This document shows, one piece after another, positions 19,375 through 26,701 of a stretch of 46,357 nucleotides of DNA. How positions within the stretch are numbered: the stretch's first letter is position 1; each line of letters opens with the position of its first letter. The notes under the pieces are model-generated. The model did not search any database and was not told where the DNA came from. It saw nothing but the letters and a program-made list of their open reading frames with translations. A program made the position numbers and the translations under genes. The stretch comes from an uncultured Gammaproteobacteria bacterium. Lineage in GTDB: Bacteria; Pseudomonadota; Gammaproteobacteria; Pseudomonadales; Ketobacteraceae. The stretch is taken from positions 1 through 46,357 of the forward strand of contig CAJXZM010000026.1 in NCBI GenBank assembly GCA_913063125.1, read 5' to 3'.

Positions 19375-19410
19375 ACCCTGGCATTGATGCGTCTTTGCTA
19401 GGGTTTTTTT
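19375..19410 (+). terminator. Rho-independent terminator of the kinase unit
   Basis: ACCCTGGCA (19375-19383) pairs with TGCTAGGGT (19396-19404), with one G-U pair, around a 12-nt loop. Seven T residues follow directly (19404-19410). This is a textbook terminator about 105 bp after the stop codon of the 204-residue gene. A weaker GAGACT...AGTCTC stem followed by five T lies just upstream (about 19302-19355). Confidence 0.8.
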
Positions 19411-19567
19411 GAATTTCATTTTTGATCAAACGATTAATTATTGACCTCACCGTCTTAAACACGCTTATTCCGTTCCTTCCGGAAGCAAATGAAATAGACT
19501 GTAATAGATATTGCCTAGGAGAATGCTATTCTACCTTTGATAAACGAACATCAAAAAAGGAACCGAT

Positions 19568-20506
19568 GTGGCAACGTTATTAAATGTGTACTCAGACACT
19601 AAAATAAACCTCCAACCCCACCATATTTTTGGTCGTCATCGCAGCAGTTCAAGTACGGTCCTATCGACTCTCGACGCCTCGCGTATACATGCAGTGATCA
19701 TTTGGGATGGAGAACACTGGTTAGTGCTGGATACAAGTACCAATGGCACCTTTATCAATGGAGTACGTATACAAAAAGAGTCAAGACGTCGTCTCGAGAA
19801 AAGTGATCGAATTCATTTTGGCAGCGACAAAACCAATACCTGGTTTTTACTGGATACTACACCACCACAAAGTATGTTGGAGCCTGTTACACCTGGTCTA
19901 CCCAATATCGTACTGAAGGGTATTGTTGCACTACCGTCCGAGGAGACGCCCGAAGTGTTACTTTATATGTCGCCTCAAGGACAGTGGTTGTGTGAAAGCG
20001 CAGCCGGTATCTCAGTTTTACAGTCAGGGGATTGTGTGGGCACTCATGACAATGTGTGGCGATTCATTGAAGCCAAACCTTGTCTGGAAACTCAGGTTTT
20101 AGAAGAAAATCGCCTCGATCCGCTACTTAACATCAAATTTAACTTTGATGTCAGCCAGAACGAAGAGCATGTGTTCCTAAAGTTGAAAGTTGACCATCAA
20201 GAATTTGACTTAGGGCAACGAAATCATCATTACTTGCTGCTGTTGCTGGCCCGCCAACGAATGAATGATAAGGCAGCCGGCTTGAATATCAGCGAGCAAG
20301 GATGGGTAGATAAAGATCTACTTAGTCAGATGCTAAAACTGAATGAAAATCATATCAACATTCAGATTCATCGTCTAAGAAAGCAAATGATCGATACCTT
20401 ACCTAAATCATTAACACCTCCCCAGGCAATAGAAAGAAGAGCGGGAGAAATTCGTTTTGTTTGTGACACCGTGCAGATTAACGGCGGTTTACTTACATGT
20501 AGTTGA
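19568..20506 (+). CDS. FHA domain protein with C-terminal winged-helix-like region
   Basis: The start is a GTG with AAGGAA seven bases upstream; no in-frame ATG fits. The product is 312 residues. The FHA domain occupies about residues 15-96, with the phosphothreonine-binding signature GR (22-23), SRIHA (38-42), NGTFING (59-65). A middle region (about 105-190) contains another small beta-rich unit. The C-terminal part (about 195-290) has WVDKDLLSQMLKLNENHINI followed by QIHRLRKQM, typical of an OmpR-like winged helix, so DNA binding is possible. The pairing of a phosphothreonine reader with an output domain recalls EmbR in reversed order. The Ser/Thr kinase encoded 2.5 kb upstream is a natural partner. 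It has its own leader and is separated from that unit by a terminator. Confidence 0.82.
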   Translation: MATLLNVYSDTKINLQPHHIFGRHRSSSSTVLSTLDASRIHAVIIWDGEHWLVLDTSTNGTFINGVRIQKESRRRLEKSDRIHFGSDKTNTWFLLDTTPPQSMLEPVTPGLPNIVLKGIVALPSEETPEVLLYMSPQGQWLCESAAGISVLQSGDCVGTHDNVWRFIEAKPCLETQVLEENRLDPLLNIKFNFDVSQNEEHVFLKLKVDHQEFDLGQRNHHYLLLLLARQRMNDKAAGLNISEQGWVDKDLLSQMLKLNENHINIQIHRLRKQMIDTLPKSLTPPQAIERRAGEIRFVCDTVQINGGLLTCS

Positions 20507-20634
20507 AACTTCTCATAATAAGAATTAGTAAACTCCTTTAATCGGTGTAATTGAGGGTTTCGGATTTCTCAAGGATCTATAGAGTGGTACGAGTTGAATA
20601 TGCCAGAAGCTTCCTCTGATACAATTACCACTAA

Positions 20635-20652
20635 TTTGATGCATACATCAAA
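20635..20652. terminator. Small hairpin between convergent genes
   Basis: TTTGATG (20635-20641) pairs with CATCAAA (20646-20652) around a 4-nt loop, in the space between the convergent FHA and histidine kinase genes. It may end either transcript, but the following T-run is short, so the call is weak. Confidence 0.35.
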
Positions 20653-20718
20653 AACAAGTCATTTCTACATACTGAAGATACCACACCACCAATGCACCCA
20701 TCGCCAAACGTTGTCCCC

Positions 20719-22089
20719 TCAACGATAAACGGGCAGTTTGATGGATAACGACAAGCCGCCCAGAGGGCTTTCAGCAAGCACCACCTCCCCTCCATGTTTC
20801 CGGATAATGGCATCGACGATAGCCAATCCCAAACCAAAACCTCCCGACGCTCTATTTCGGCTTTCGTCCACACGAGAAAATGGCATCAAAATGGTCCTCA
20901 TATTTTCAGGGGAAATTCCTGGACCGTCATCTTCAATCGTAATATAAACGTAATGCTGCGTTGATTCGAGACTAACAGATACCTGCACATGCTGATTGGC
21001 ATATTTCAGTGCATTTTTAAGAATGTTATCTAAGGCAATTTGTAAATTAAAAAGGTCTCCTTTAATTTTAATATCCTCCAGGCAAGACACGCTAATTACT
21101 TTATCAGCGTTCAGTACCTTGAGTTCATTAACCCGTTCACCAATGAGCTTCGCTGCATAAATCTTGTCAATAGAAGAAAGTTCTTTTTGATAGTTGATCT
21201 TTGCAAACGTTAGCATTTGGTTGACCAAATTTTCCAATTCATCAATATAACGCAGAAGATCATCTGCTAACGGTTCATCTTGAAGAGCTGCATGCTTGCG
21301 CACCATTAATGTTAAGGCTAATTGTAATTTGCTTAACGGTGTTCGTAATTCATGCGATATCGCATGGGTCATTACTTGTTGTTCAGAAAGGGTTTGATTC
21401 AATTCGTCAGCCATTTTATTGAGGCCATGTGCGAGTTGATCAAGAGGCGCTGGCGCGTCTACATCAGCTTTTACTGATAGATCCCCTTTTGCCCAATCAT
21501 TACTCACCGAGATAAGGCCTTCAATATGCCGCCTTATTCGTTGCACTAACACCAACAAAACGGTTCCAATGAGTATCAACAGCCCTATCGCTGAGAGCTG
21601 TAGAATTGTCTCCTGTTGTGATTCACCATGTAACTCGTCCACAAAGTTCTGACGTATAGGATCACTAATGCCGTCAGCATCGGGGTCAACATCAATATCT
21701 TCAATAATTAACCAGAGATCACTATCAGGAAGAACTTGGGCTGCTAAAGAAAGCCCCCCTTCTACGTGTTGATAGATACTAACGCGATTAATCGTTCTAA
21801 CTCGTTCATAAGCCGTTAACCGATTTGGTAGTGCATCATTGTCAAGCACTGAGATATGAAAAATGCTTTCATCACTGATCTTACGCATAAGATCGGGGTT
21901 AGCCTGACGCGTCTTTCTCCAACTCACCAAAATCGGTTGTGACACCAAGTGAATATCTCGATAAAAATCATCAGTATCCGTTTGATAACTGCTGTATTCC
22001 ATCATTGCAAAAAACAATACAACAATTAAAACTAACGCACCAAGTATACCTAAATACAATTGCCAGAAAAGACTATTTAGAAAACGCAT
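20719..22089 (-). CDS. Two-component sensor histidine kinase
   Basis: A 456-residue inner-membrane kinase. Membrane helix 1 spans about 10-30, and the periplasmic sensor about 31-160. Helix 2 spans about 163-183, then HAMP (about 184-236), HisKA with the phospho-acceptor H246 in SHELRTPL, and an HATPase domain with N-box, EDDGPGIS and ASGGFGLGLAIV. The architecture matches the RstB/CpxA-like EnvZ group. The sensor contains DPDADGISD (135-143), which looks like an EF-hand/TSP3 calcium loop; similar loops occur in the neighbouring lipoprotein and in the giant secreted proteins. It starts one base after the stop codon of the response regulator gene, so the two form one operon and a cognate pair. 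The ligand is not known; calcium sensing is only suggested. Confidence 0.92.
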   Translation of the reverse strand: MRFLNSLFWQLYLGILGALVLIVVLFFAMMEYSSYQTDTDDFYRDIHLVSQPILVSWRKTRQANPDLMRKISDESIFHISVLDNDALPNRLTAYERVRTINRVSIYQHVEGGLSLAAQVLPDSDLWLIIEDIDVDPDADGISDPIRQNFVDELHGESQQETILQLSAIGLLILIGTVLLVLVQRIRRHIEGLISVSNDWAKGDLSVKADVDAPAPLDQLAHGLNKMADELNQTLSEQQVMTHAISHELRTPLSKLQLALTLMVRKHAALQDEPLADDLLRYIDELENLVNQMLTFAKINYQKELSSIDKIYAAKLIGERVNELKVLNADKVISVSCLEDIKIKGDLFNLQIALDNILKNALKYANQHVQVSVSLESTQHYVYITIEDDGPGISPENMRTILMPFSRVDESRNRASGGFGLGLAIVDAIIRKHGGEVVLAESPLGGLSLSIKLPVYR

Positions 22090-22090
22090 A

Positions 22091-22783
22091 TTATTGAGTC
22101 ACCAGCATATAGCCGCGGCCGCGAACCGTGATAATACGCTTCTCCAACCCGGGAAAAACATCCATCTTTTTCCGCAAAGATGAAATACGCATGTCGATGG
22201 AACGATCCATGCCGTCATATTCGAAGCCTCGCAACTGCTCACAGCATTGCTCACGACTAACCACTTGCCCCGCGTGTTTAGCCAACACTTCCAATATATC
22301 AAATTCAGCACTGGTCAAATCAAGCGAGTTTGCATTAATCTGAACATTACGATTTTGGCAGTCGACGTGTAGATCACCAAACGTCAATACTGCATTCGAT
22401 TTAACTTCTTTATGCTGTGTGCGTTTTAAAAGAGCCTGGATACGCGCGAGTAATAGATGGGGTTTTATCGGTTTGGTTACGTAATCATCAGCCCCCTGTT
22501 TGAAGGAAGCGAGTTCAGTTATATCATCATCACACCCCGTTAACATCAAGATAGCACCTTGATAAAACTCTCGAATTTGAGAACAGACATCAACCCCACT
22601 TAGTCCAGGCAACATGACGTCAAGAATCACGATATCTGGCGTCATACGTCGAACCTCTTCTACCGCCTCTGCTCCATCAAAAATAGCCTTGCACTCATAG
22701 CCTTCAGCTTCTAACAACATTGTTGTTAGACGTGAAATTTCCGTATCGTCTTCAACGATCATCACTTTGGGGTGCATATTCAT
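22091..22783 (-). CDS. OmpR-family response regulator
   Basis: A 230-residue regulator with a receiver domain (about 5-120: acidic pair E11/D12/D13, phospho-acceptor D55 in VILDVMLPG, MLTG, and the conserved Lys in YVTKPIKP). The C-terminal winged-helix domain (about 135-230) contains LTSAEFDILEVLAKHAGQVV and the recognition helix region MDRSIDMRISSLRKK with RGRGYML at the end. It looks most like the RstA/CpxR side of the OmpR family. It heads an operon with the adjacent kinase. The divergent intergenic region carries an array of GTAAG boxes, similar to the GTAAA-type half sites bound by CpxR-like regulators, so it may control itself and the lipoprotein gene at 23138. Confidence 0.93.
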   Translation of the reverse strand: MNMHPKVMIVEDDTEISRLTTMLLEAEGYECKAIFDGAEAVEEVRRMTPDIVILDVMLPGLSGVDVCSQIREFYQGAILMLTGCDDDITELASFKQGADDYVTKPIKPHLLLARIQALLKRTQHKEVKSNAVLTFGDLHVDCQNRNVQINANSLDLTSAEFDILEVLAKHAGQVVSREQCCEQLRGFEYDGMDRSIDMRISSLRKKMDVFPGLEKRIITVRGRGYMLVTQ

Positions 22784-22962
22784 TTCGGTATAACGCTCAT
22801 TTTTGATAAGTAGGATTTTAGGTAAGTATACTCAAGACTAGTATAGTTAAGCGATGCCATTCCATCCTATAAGTCATCCATATCATCGTCTACAGCGATG
22901 AGTGTGGTTACAAGTCTTGGTGAAGTAGCGTTGTATTATTGCGGGACTAGGGATAGAAAGGG

Positions 22963-23045
22963 GTAAGACTACGTCAGGTGGTGTAAGTGAATGTAAGGGC
23001 AAAAATACCGCTTACAAACGCTGACAACCCATGACGCAGCCTTAC
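22963..23045. promoter_or_regulatory. Array of GTAAG/CTTAC boxes with a long inverted repeat
   Basis: GTAAG occurs at 22963, 22983 and 22993, that is with spacings of 20 and 10 bp, on one face of the helix. CTTAC occurs in opposite orientation at 23011 and 23041. The outer copies form an inverted repeat, GGGTAAGACTACGTCA against TGACGCAGCCTTACCC (14 of 16 positions pair). Another GTAAG lies at 22822 near the response regulator start. This is a strong candidate operator for the adjacent OmpR-type regulator. The whole 22784-23137 gap has no gene. Confidence 0.6.
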
Positions 23046-23089
23046 CCTTCCTCATCATTTTTTTGGCCATAATCATTGCCTCAACTCGG

Positions 23090-23114
23090 GCTAGTTACCT
23101 CCAGCTAGTTACCT
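23090..23114. repeat. 11-bp direct repeat in the lipoprotein gene leader
   Basis: GCTAGTTACCT occurs at 23090-23100 and again at 23104-23114, 14 bp apart, just before the lipoprotein start at 23138. It contains the same TTAC core as the upstream boxes and could be a further regulator site. Confidence 0.55.
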
Positions 23115-23137
23115 AATAACGATTGGGAGCTTACTCA

Positions 23138-25009
23138 ATGAATAAACCAATGAAATTCACATTACTAACCGCAATGGTTGCAATGACACTAACTGCCTGT
23201 GGTAGCAGTAGCAGCAAAAATAATAGCACCTCAAGCGTTACCGCTGCCGATGGCTCAAATTCAACCAGTGAAAGTAACGCTTTATCAAAACTATTTCCCC
23301 AGAGTACAACCGTATTTGACATCCCAATCTACGCCACTGCTGCCACCCCAAAAAATAAGATATTACATGCAGCGAATGTTATGGCTGAATATCTTGATAA
23401 TGATGAGGATGGTATCCCAGACAACCCTTTGATTGTTGCGCGACTAAAATCTCAGGCTGCTGCATTACTCATGGCAAAAGATTTTCAAGAGATGGAGCCC
23501 CTCTTCGAAAAACTACCTGAAGGGAATGCATACCAAGATTTAAATGCACAAGAGACTATTCCTGGAGGCGCTGCAAAAGGTCAATTTGATGCAGCGTTAG
23601 AAGAGGTTTTACATCTCATCACGCATGTTGGCTATGCAGGTGTATACCCTGGTGTATTCGGTGAAAACACTGGATCAGCAATCGCTGATGCAATGGACAC
23701 TGCCCGTGGTGGGCAATTCACTTCAATACCGAGCCCCTACCCAGCAGGAGCCTGGTATACCTACGATGATGCAACATGTGATTATAGCTGTATGGTAACG
23801 GAGTACACCTATTGGTCCTTGACATCAGTATTAGGAGCACAAACTTTCTCAGGGCGATTAGCTGAAATTGAAAGTGAATGGAAGCTAAATACACCTGACA
23901 AAGTACGCACTCAAGACGTCGCAGTACATACCATATTGACGGATGCCCAATATGCTCTTGCAACGGTGTTACCCGATGGAAACTATGGTGCGAAAACATT
24001 TGAAATTGTCAATAGTACCAAAGAAGGAGACAGCTCTACTGTTACGGATAGTACTGATGCCGATAGTAGTAACGTATTACAAGATGTCGCAGCAGCAAAC
24101 TCAGGTCATAAAATAGCATTTGGTGATGAGTTCACAATTTACATGATGGACCCCGACGGAACCGGTGTTCAGGAGTTAGCAAACGGTAGTCCAAATGCGG
24201 GATATGTATCATGGGGGCCGCAAGCAGAATATGTTTATTTTGCGAGTACACGGGGGCCAGATAATAGTGCATGGGAAGCATTCAGAGTTGATGTGAAAAG
24301 CCTTGAGTTAACACAGCTGTCCTTATTTGGCGAAGACGTAAGGTCTCTTGGTGTGTCGCCTGATGGAAAATACATCGCCATGTCAATTATGAATGGCAAC
24401 TCAAACATCGGTAACAACAATGACAACCTAACCCAATTTCACACCGACATCTATATTATCGATATGATGGATGCCGAAACAATCTGGTCATCAGGCAATA
24501 CGTTAATTAAAAGTGACATGCGACTTTTTGTCAGCTCTCCTGCAGCAGAGCAATTTTGGTACGAAGAGTTAAATTGGAACCCTGCCCTTCCCAATGATGG
24601 TGAAGAACCTACCCTTGCCTTCACCAAGACTTGGCGTTATGACGAAGACGATGTTTCCTATACACACGTTTACACAATTCTCGCAGACGGTAACGATGAA
24701 CAGCTTATCGTCGAGAATAAGGATCAACCAATCTGGGGTTTTAGCGGAAAACGTTTAACGTTTTTAGATTTTTCTTACCACGATTTCACAGACGATCAGT
24801 TAAAACAATTACAGGTTAGCGGGTTTACTGAAGAAACATCAGCTCCCGCAATTTCACCTGATGGAAAGTTTGTCGTGTTTGAGATTGGCGATGAAAACCG
24901 CCAAGCCGGTATCGCTCGATTAAGTGAAGAAGCTGATAACGACGGTGGACTTATCGAATCGACCTTCGCTTATGAACCTCGCTGGTCGCCAAAGCCCGTA
25001 AACGAATAA
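23138..25009 (+). CDS. Lipoprotein with EEVLHL-type domain and WD40-like (PD40) beta-propeller
   Basis: The start is the ATG at 23138 with GGGAG eight bases upstream; the TTG at 23123 is less likely. The 623-residue product has a lipobox TLTAC (C21) and a Ser/Asn-rich linker. The N-terminal domain (about 50-300) has a calcium-loop-like DNDEDGIPD (87-95), then EEVLHLITH (155-163) and a downstream ADAMDTARGG. The closely related segment in the next gene has EEILHLMHD and ASIDTARS, so the two share a domain. The Glu/His arrangement is reminiscent of a metal site, but it is not a standard HEXXH protease motif. The C-terminal half (about 325-620) has TolB-like propeller repeats: SPDGKYIAMS and SPDGKFVVFE. 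It is divergent from the two-component operon across the box array. A 12-bp hairpin follows. Confidence 0.82.
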   Translation: MNKPMKFTLLTAMVAMTLTACGSSSSKNNSTSSVTAADGSNSTSESNALSKLFPQSTTVFDIPIYATAATPKNKILHAANVMAEYLDNDEDGIPDNPLIVARLKSQAAALLMAKDFQEMEPLFEKLPEGNAYQDLNAQETIPGGAAKGQFDAALEEVLHLITHVGYAGVYPGVFGENTGSAIADAMDTARGGQFTSIPSPYPAGAWYTYDDATCDYSCMVTEYTYWSLTSVLGAQTFSGRLAEIESEWKLNTPDKVRTQDVAVHTILTDAQYALATVLPDGNYGAKTFEIVNSTKEGDSSTVTDSTDADSSNVLQDVAAANSGHKIAFGDEFTIYMMDPDGTGVQELANGSPNAGYVSWGPQAEYVYFASTRGPDNSAWEAFRVDVKSLELTQLSLFGEDVRSLGVSPDGKYIAMSIMNGNSNIGNNNDNLTQFHTDIYIIDMMDAETIWSSGNTLIKSDMRLFVSSPAAEQFWYEELNWNPALPNDGEEPTLAFTKTWRYDEDDVSYTHVYTILADGNDEQLIVENKDQPIWGFSGKRLTFLDFSYHDFTDDQLKQLQVSGFTEETSAPAISPDGKFVVFEIGDENRQAGIARLSEEADNDGGLIESTFAYEPRWSPKPVNE

Positions 25010-25046
25010 ATCCTTACGTATTCTTACAAACCATGACACTCGCAGA

Positions 25047-25081
25047 CAAAGTATCTTGGCGATATATGGCAAGATACTTTG
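25047..25081 (+). terminator. Perfect 12-bp hairpin after the propeller lipoprotein gene
   Basis: CAAAGTATCTTG (25047-25058) pairs perfectly with CAAGATACTTTG (25070-25081), loop 11 nt. It is followed by CCTTACTTACTTATAAT rather than a clean T-run. It could be a partial terminator or an mRNA-stabilising stem between the two related lipoprotein genes. Confidence 0.5.
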
Positions 25082-25113
25082 CCTTACTTACTTATAATAA
25101 TTGGAAAATAATA

Positions 25114-26358
25114 ATGATAACAAAAAAAACCTCAACAATTATCCCCATAGCATTGGCTTGTGTAGCAATAACCGGATGCAAAAAAGTTAGTTGCGACAAC
25201 GATATTCTGAAAGGGGAAGCCTTAGGAATAAAAGCAGTCCCAACATCGTTTGGCGCAGGGTATTCGAATAAATTTTGCAAATATACCAGCGTAATCGCAA
25301 AGAATGGGAAGCATATTGGGTTTTTCGCGCAAGACAAAATCTCAAACGACCAACTGATTAGAGCTCGAAGTATACTCGAATTCTACCTAACAGATGTTCC
25401 TGGGTCATTGTATGGCAGTGATAAAACAAACGTTGCTAACGCAATGGCCAATAACGAAGCGAAGTTATTATTACTGAATGGTTCAGATGACGGAACCAAC
25501 AACCCAACCGTCGACGGACAACCCCTTTACGATACTGAACTCGTTACTGAGGGATCAACAGCCTACATAAATAACGACTACGAAAACCATCGCGATGCTG
25601 CATTTGAAGAAATATTACACCTTATGCATGATTACGGTATCGGTACGTCAGGCCCCGACGCTGCACCAGGAGCGTTACCATTATTCACTGCGTCTATTGA
25701 TACTGCACGAAGCAATGCGATGACAAACTCCTTCTGGCCAACACAAAACGTTGACGCATCTATTACGCAATGGATAGCGGAACTAGAAAAGGAAGGCAGC
25801 TTATCACAAGAGTACCTCGCATCGGTTATTGACAGTTACTACGGGTATTGGGGTGCCGACACAACGAATCAAGGTGGTATGGGCGGGATCTATATCGCAA
25901 AAAATAGAGATGAGGTGAGTACACTTGATCCTATGGGATCGTCCGTTATCAACGAATTTTTTAATCCTGTAGTAACCTATATGGCTCGAATCGATAGTGC
26001 ATTCCAAGGGTACTTTTCGTTGACGTTTGATGTTACAGCTCCATATACCCACAAATCCCAATATTTAGTGAGCGCACAATTAACCGGTAATTTTGATAGC
26101 AATCTCATTGGCAATGAATATGATAATTTTCTAGCAGGTAATGCTGGAACAAATAATATAGATGGATTAGCTGGAGTAGACACAGCTGTATTTCAAGGAA
26201 AACACGAGGAATATTCTGTCAACATCATTAGTGGCAATGTTTTGGTTCAAGATTCAGTCAGCGATAGAAATGGACTGGTGACTCTCAACAATATTGAGCT
26301 ATTAACATTCTCTGATAAAACGTTCGAATTTGAAGCTGGCAGCTTAACCGAAAAATAG
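25114..26358 (+). CDS. Lipoprotein with EEILHL-type domain and RTX-like C-terminal segment
   Basis: I place the start at the ATG at 25114 (GGAAA six bases upstream), which gives a lipoprotein signal with lipobox AITGC (C22); an in-frame ATG at 25033 lies inside the upstream hairpin. The product is 414 residues. The N-terminal two thirds are related to the first domain of the preceding lipoprotein, with YENHRDAAFEEILHLMHDYG-type residues at 156-175 and TASIDTARS. The C-terminal part (about 320-410) resembles the end of RTX/haemolysin-type calcium-binding proteins: IGNEYDNFLAGNAGTNNIDG, GVDTAVFQG and NNIELLTFSD. It is probably co-transcribed with, or a tandem duplicate of, the preceding gene. 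Function unknown; surface or periplasmic location is likely. Confidence 0.8.
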   Translation: MITKKTSTIIPIALACVAITGCKKVSCDNDILKGEALGIKAVPTSFGAGYSNKFCKYTSVIAKNGKHIGFFAQDKISNDQLIRARSILEFYLTDVPGSLYGSDKTNVANAMANNEAKLLLLNGSDDGTNNPTVDGQPLYDTELVTEGSTAYINNDYENHRDAAFEEILHLMHDYGIGTSGPDAAPGALPLFTASIDTARSNAMTNSFWPTQNVDASITQWIAELEKEGSLSQEYLASVIDSYYGYWGADTTNQGGMGGIYIAKNRDEVSTLDPMGSSVINEFFNPVVTYMARIDSAFQGYFSLTFDVTAPYTHKSQYLVSAQLTGNFDSNLIGNEYDNFLAGNAGTNNIDGLAGVDTAVFQGKHEEYSVNIISGNVLVQDSVSDRNGLVTLNNIELLTFSDKTFEFEAGSLTEK

Positions 26359-26701
26359 ACGACAGCACCTCAGAAAAACAATATCTTCCAAGAACCTAGC
26401 CCTTCTTAGTAGCAATACTCAGAGGGTTCAGCGTTAAGTTACTATTTATTCTTGTTTTTTTGATCTTATCTTTAAACACTACCTTCTTCGTTCGCCGCCC
26501 CCATAGAGCACTATCTCCCTCACACCTGACTCCCTCCATTGAAATGGGGGGCTATATCCTCTTGTAATCCCTCGCGCTAGTGCCAAGACACCAACAAGGC
26601 TAGATTCGCGCCCTGCCCTTTGAATGGGCTCATAGCAATCGAGCAAGGATACCGCTAGAATCACCCCCTTATAATGACGAATCATAAAAGTAGTGGGTCA
26701 G
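26359..26701. other. Intergenic region, no gene; possible promoter before the U32 gene
   Basis: The only open frame (26479-26685, minus) has low-complexity Arg/Gly-rich coding and no ribosome binding site, so it is not called. TATAAT at 26670-26675 is a good -10 element for the U32 gene, 26 bp before its ATG, but the matching -35 (GGATAC) is poor. A short stretch around 26405-26425 (AATACTCAGAGGG) resembles one at about 29840-29860 (GATACTCAGAAGG). Confidence 0.45.

Noticed and set aside
23600..23626. Zinc metalloprotease HEXXH site in the EEVLHL lipoproteins
   Set aside because: The order is EE-x-L-H-L-x-x-H, without HEXXH, so a protease call would go beyond the sequence.
26479..26685. 68-codon minus-strand frame before the U32 gene
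   Set aside because: No ribosome binding site and no recognisable domain, and it covers the probable U32 promoter region.
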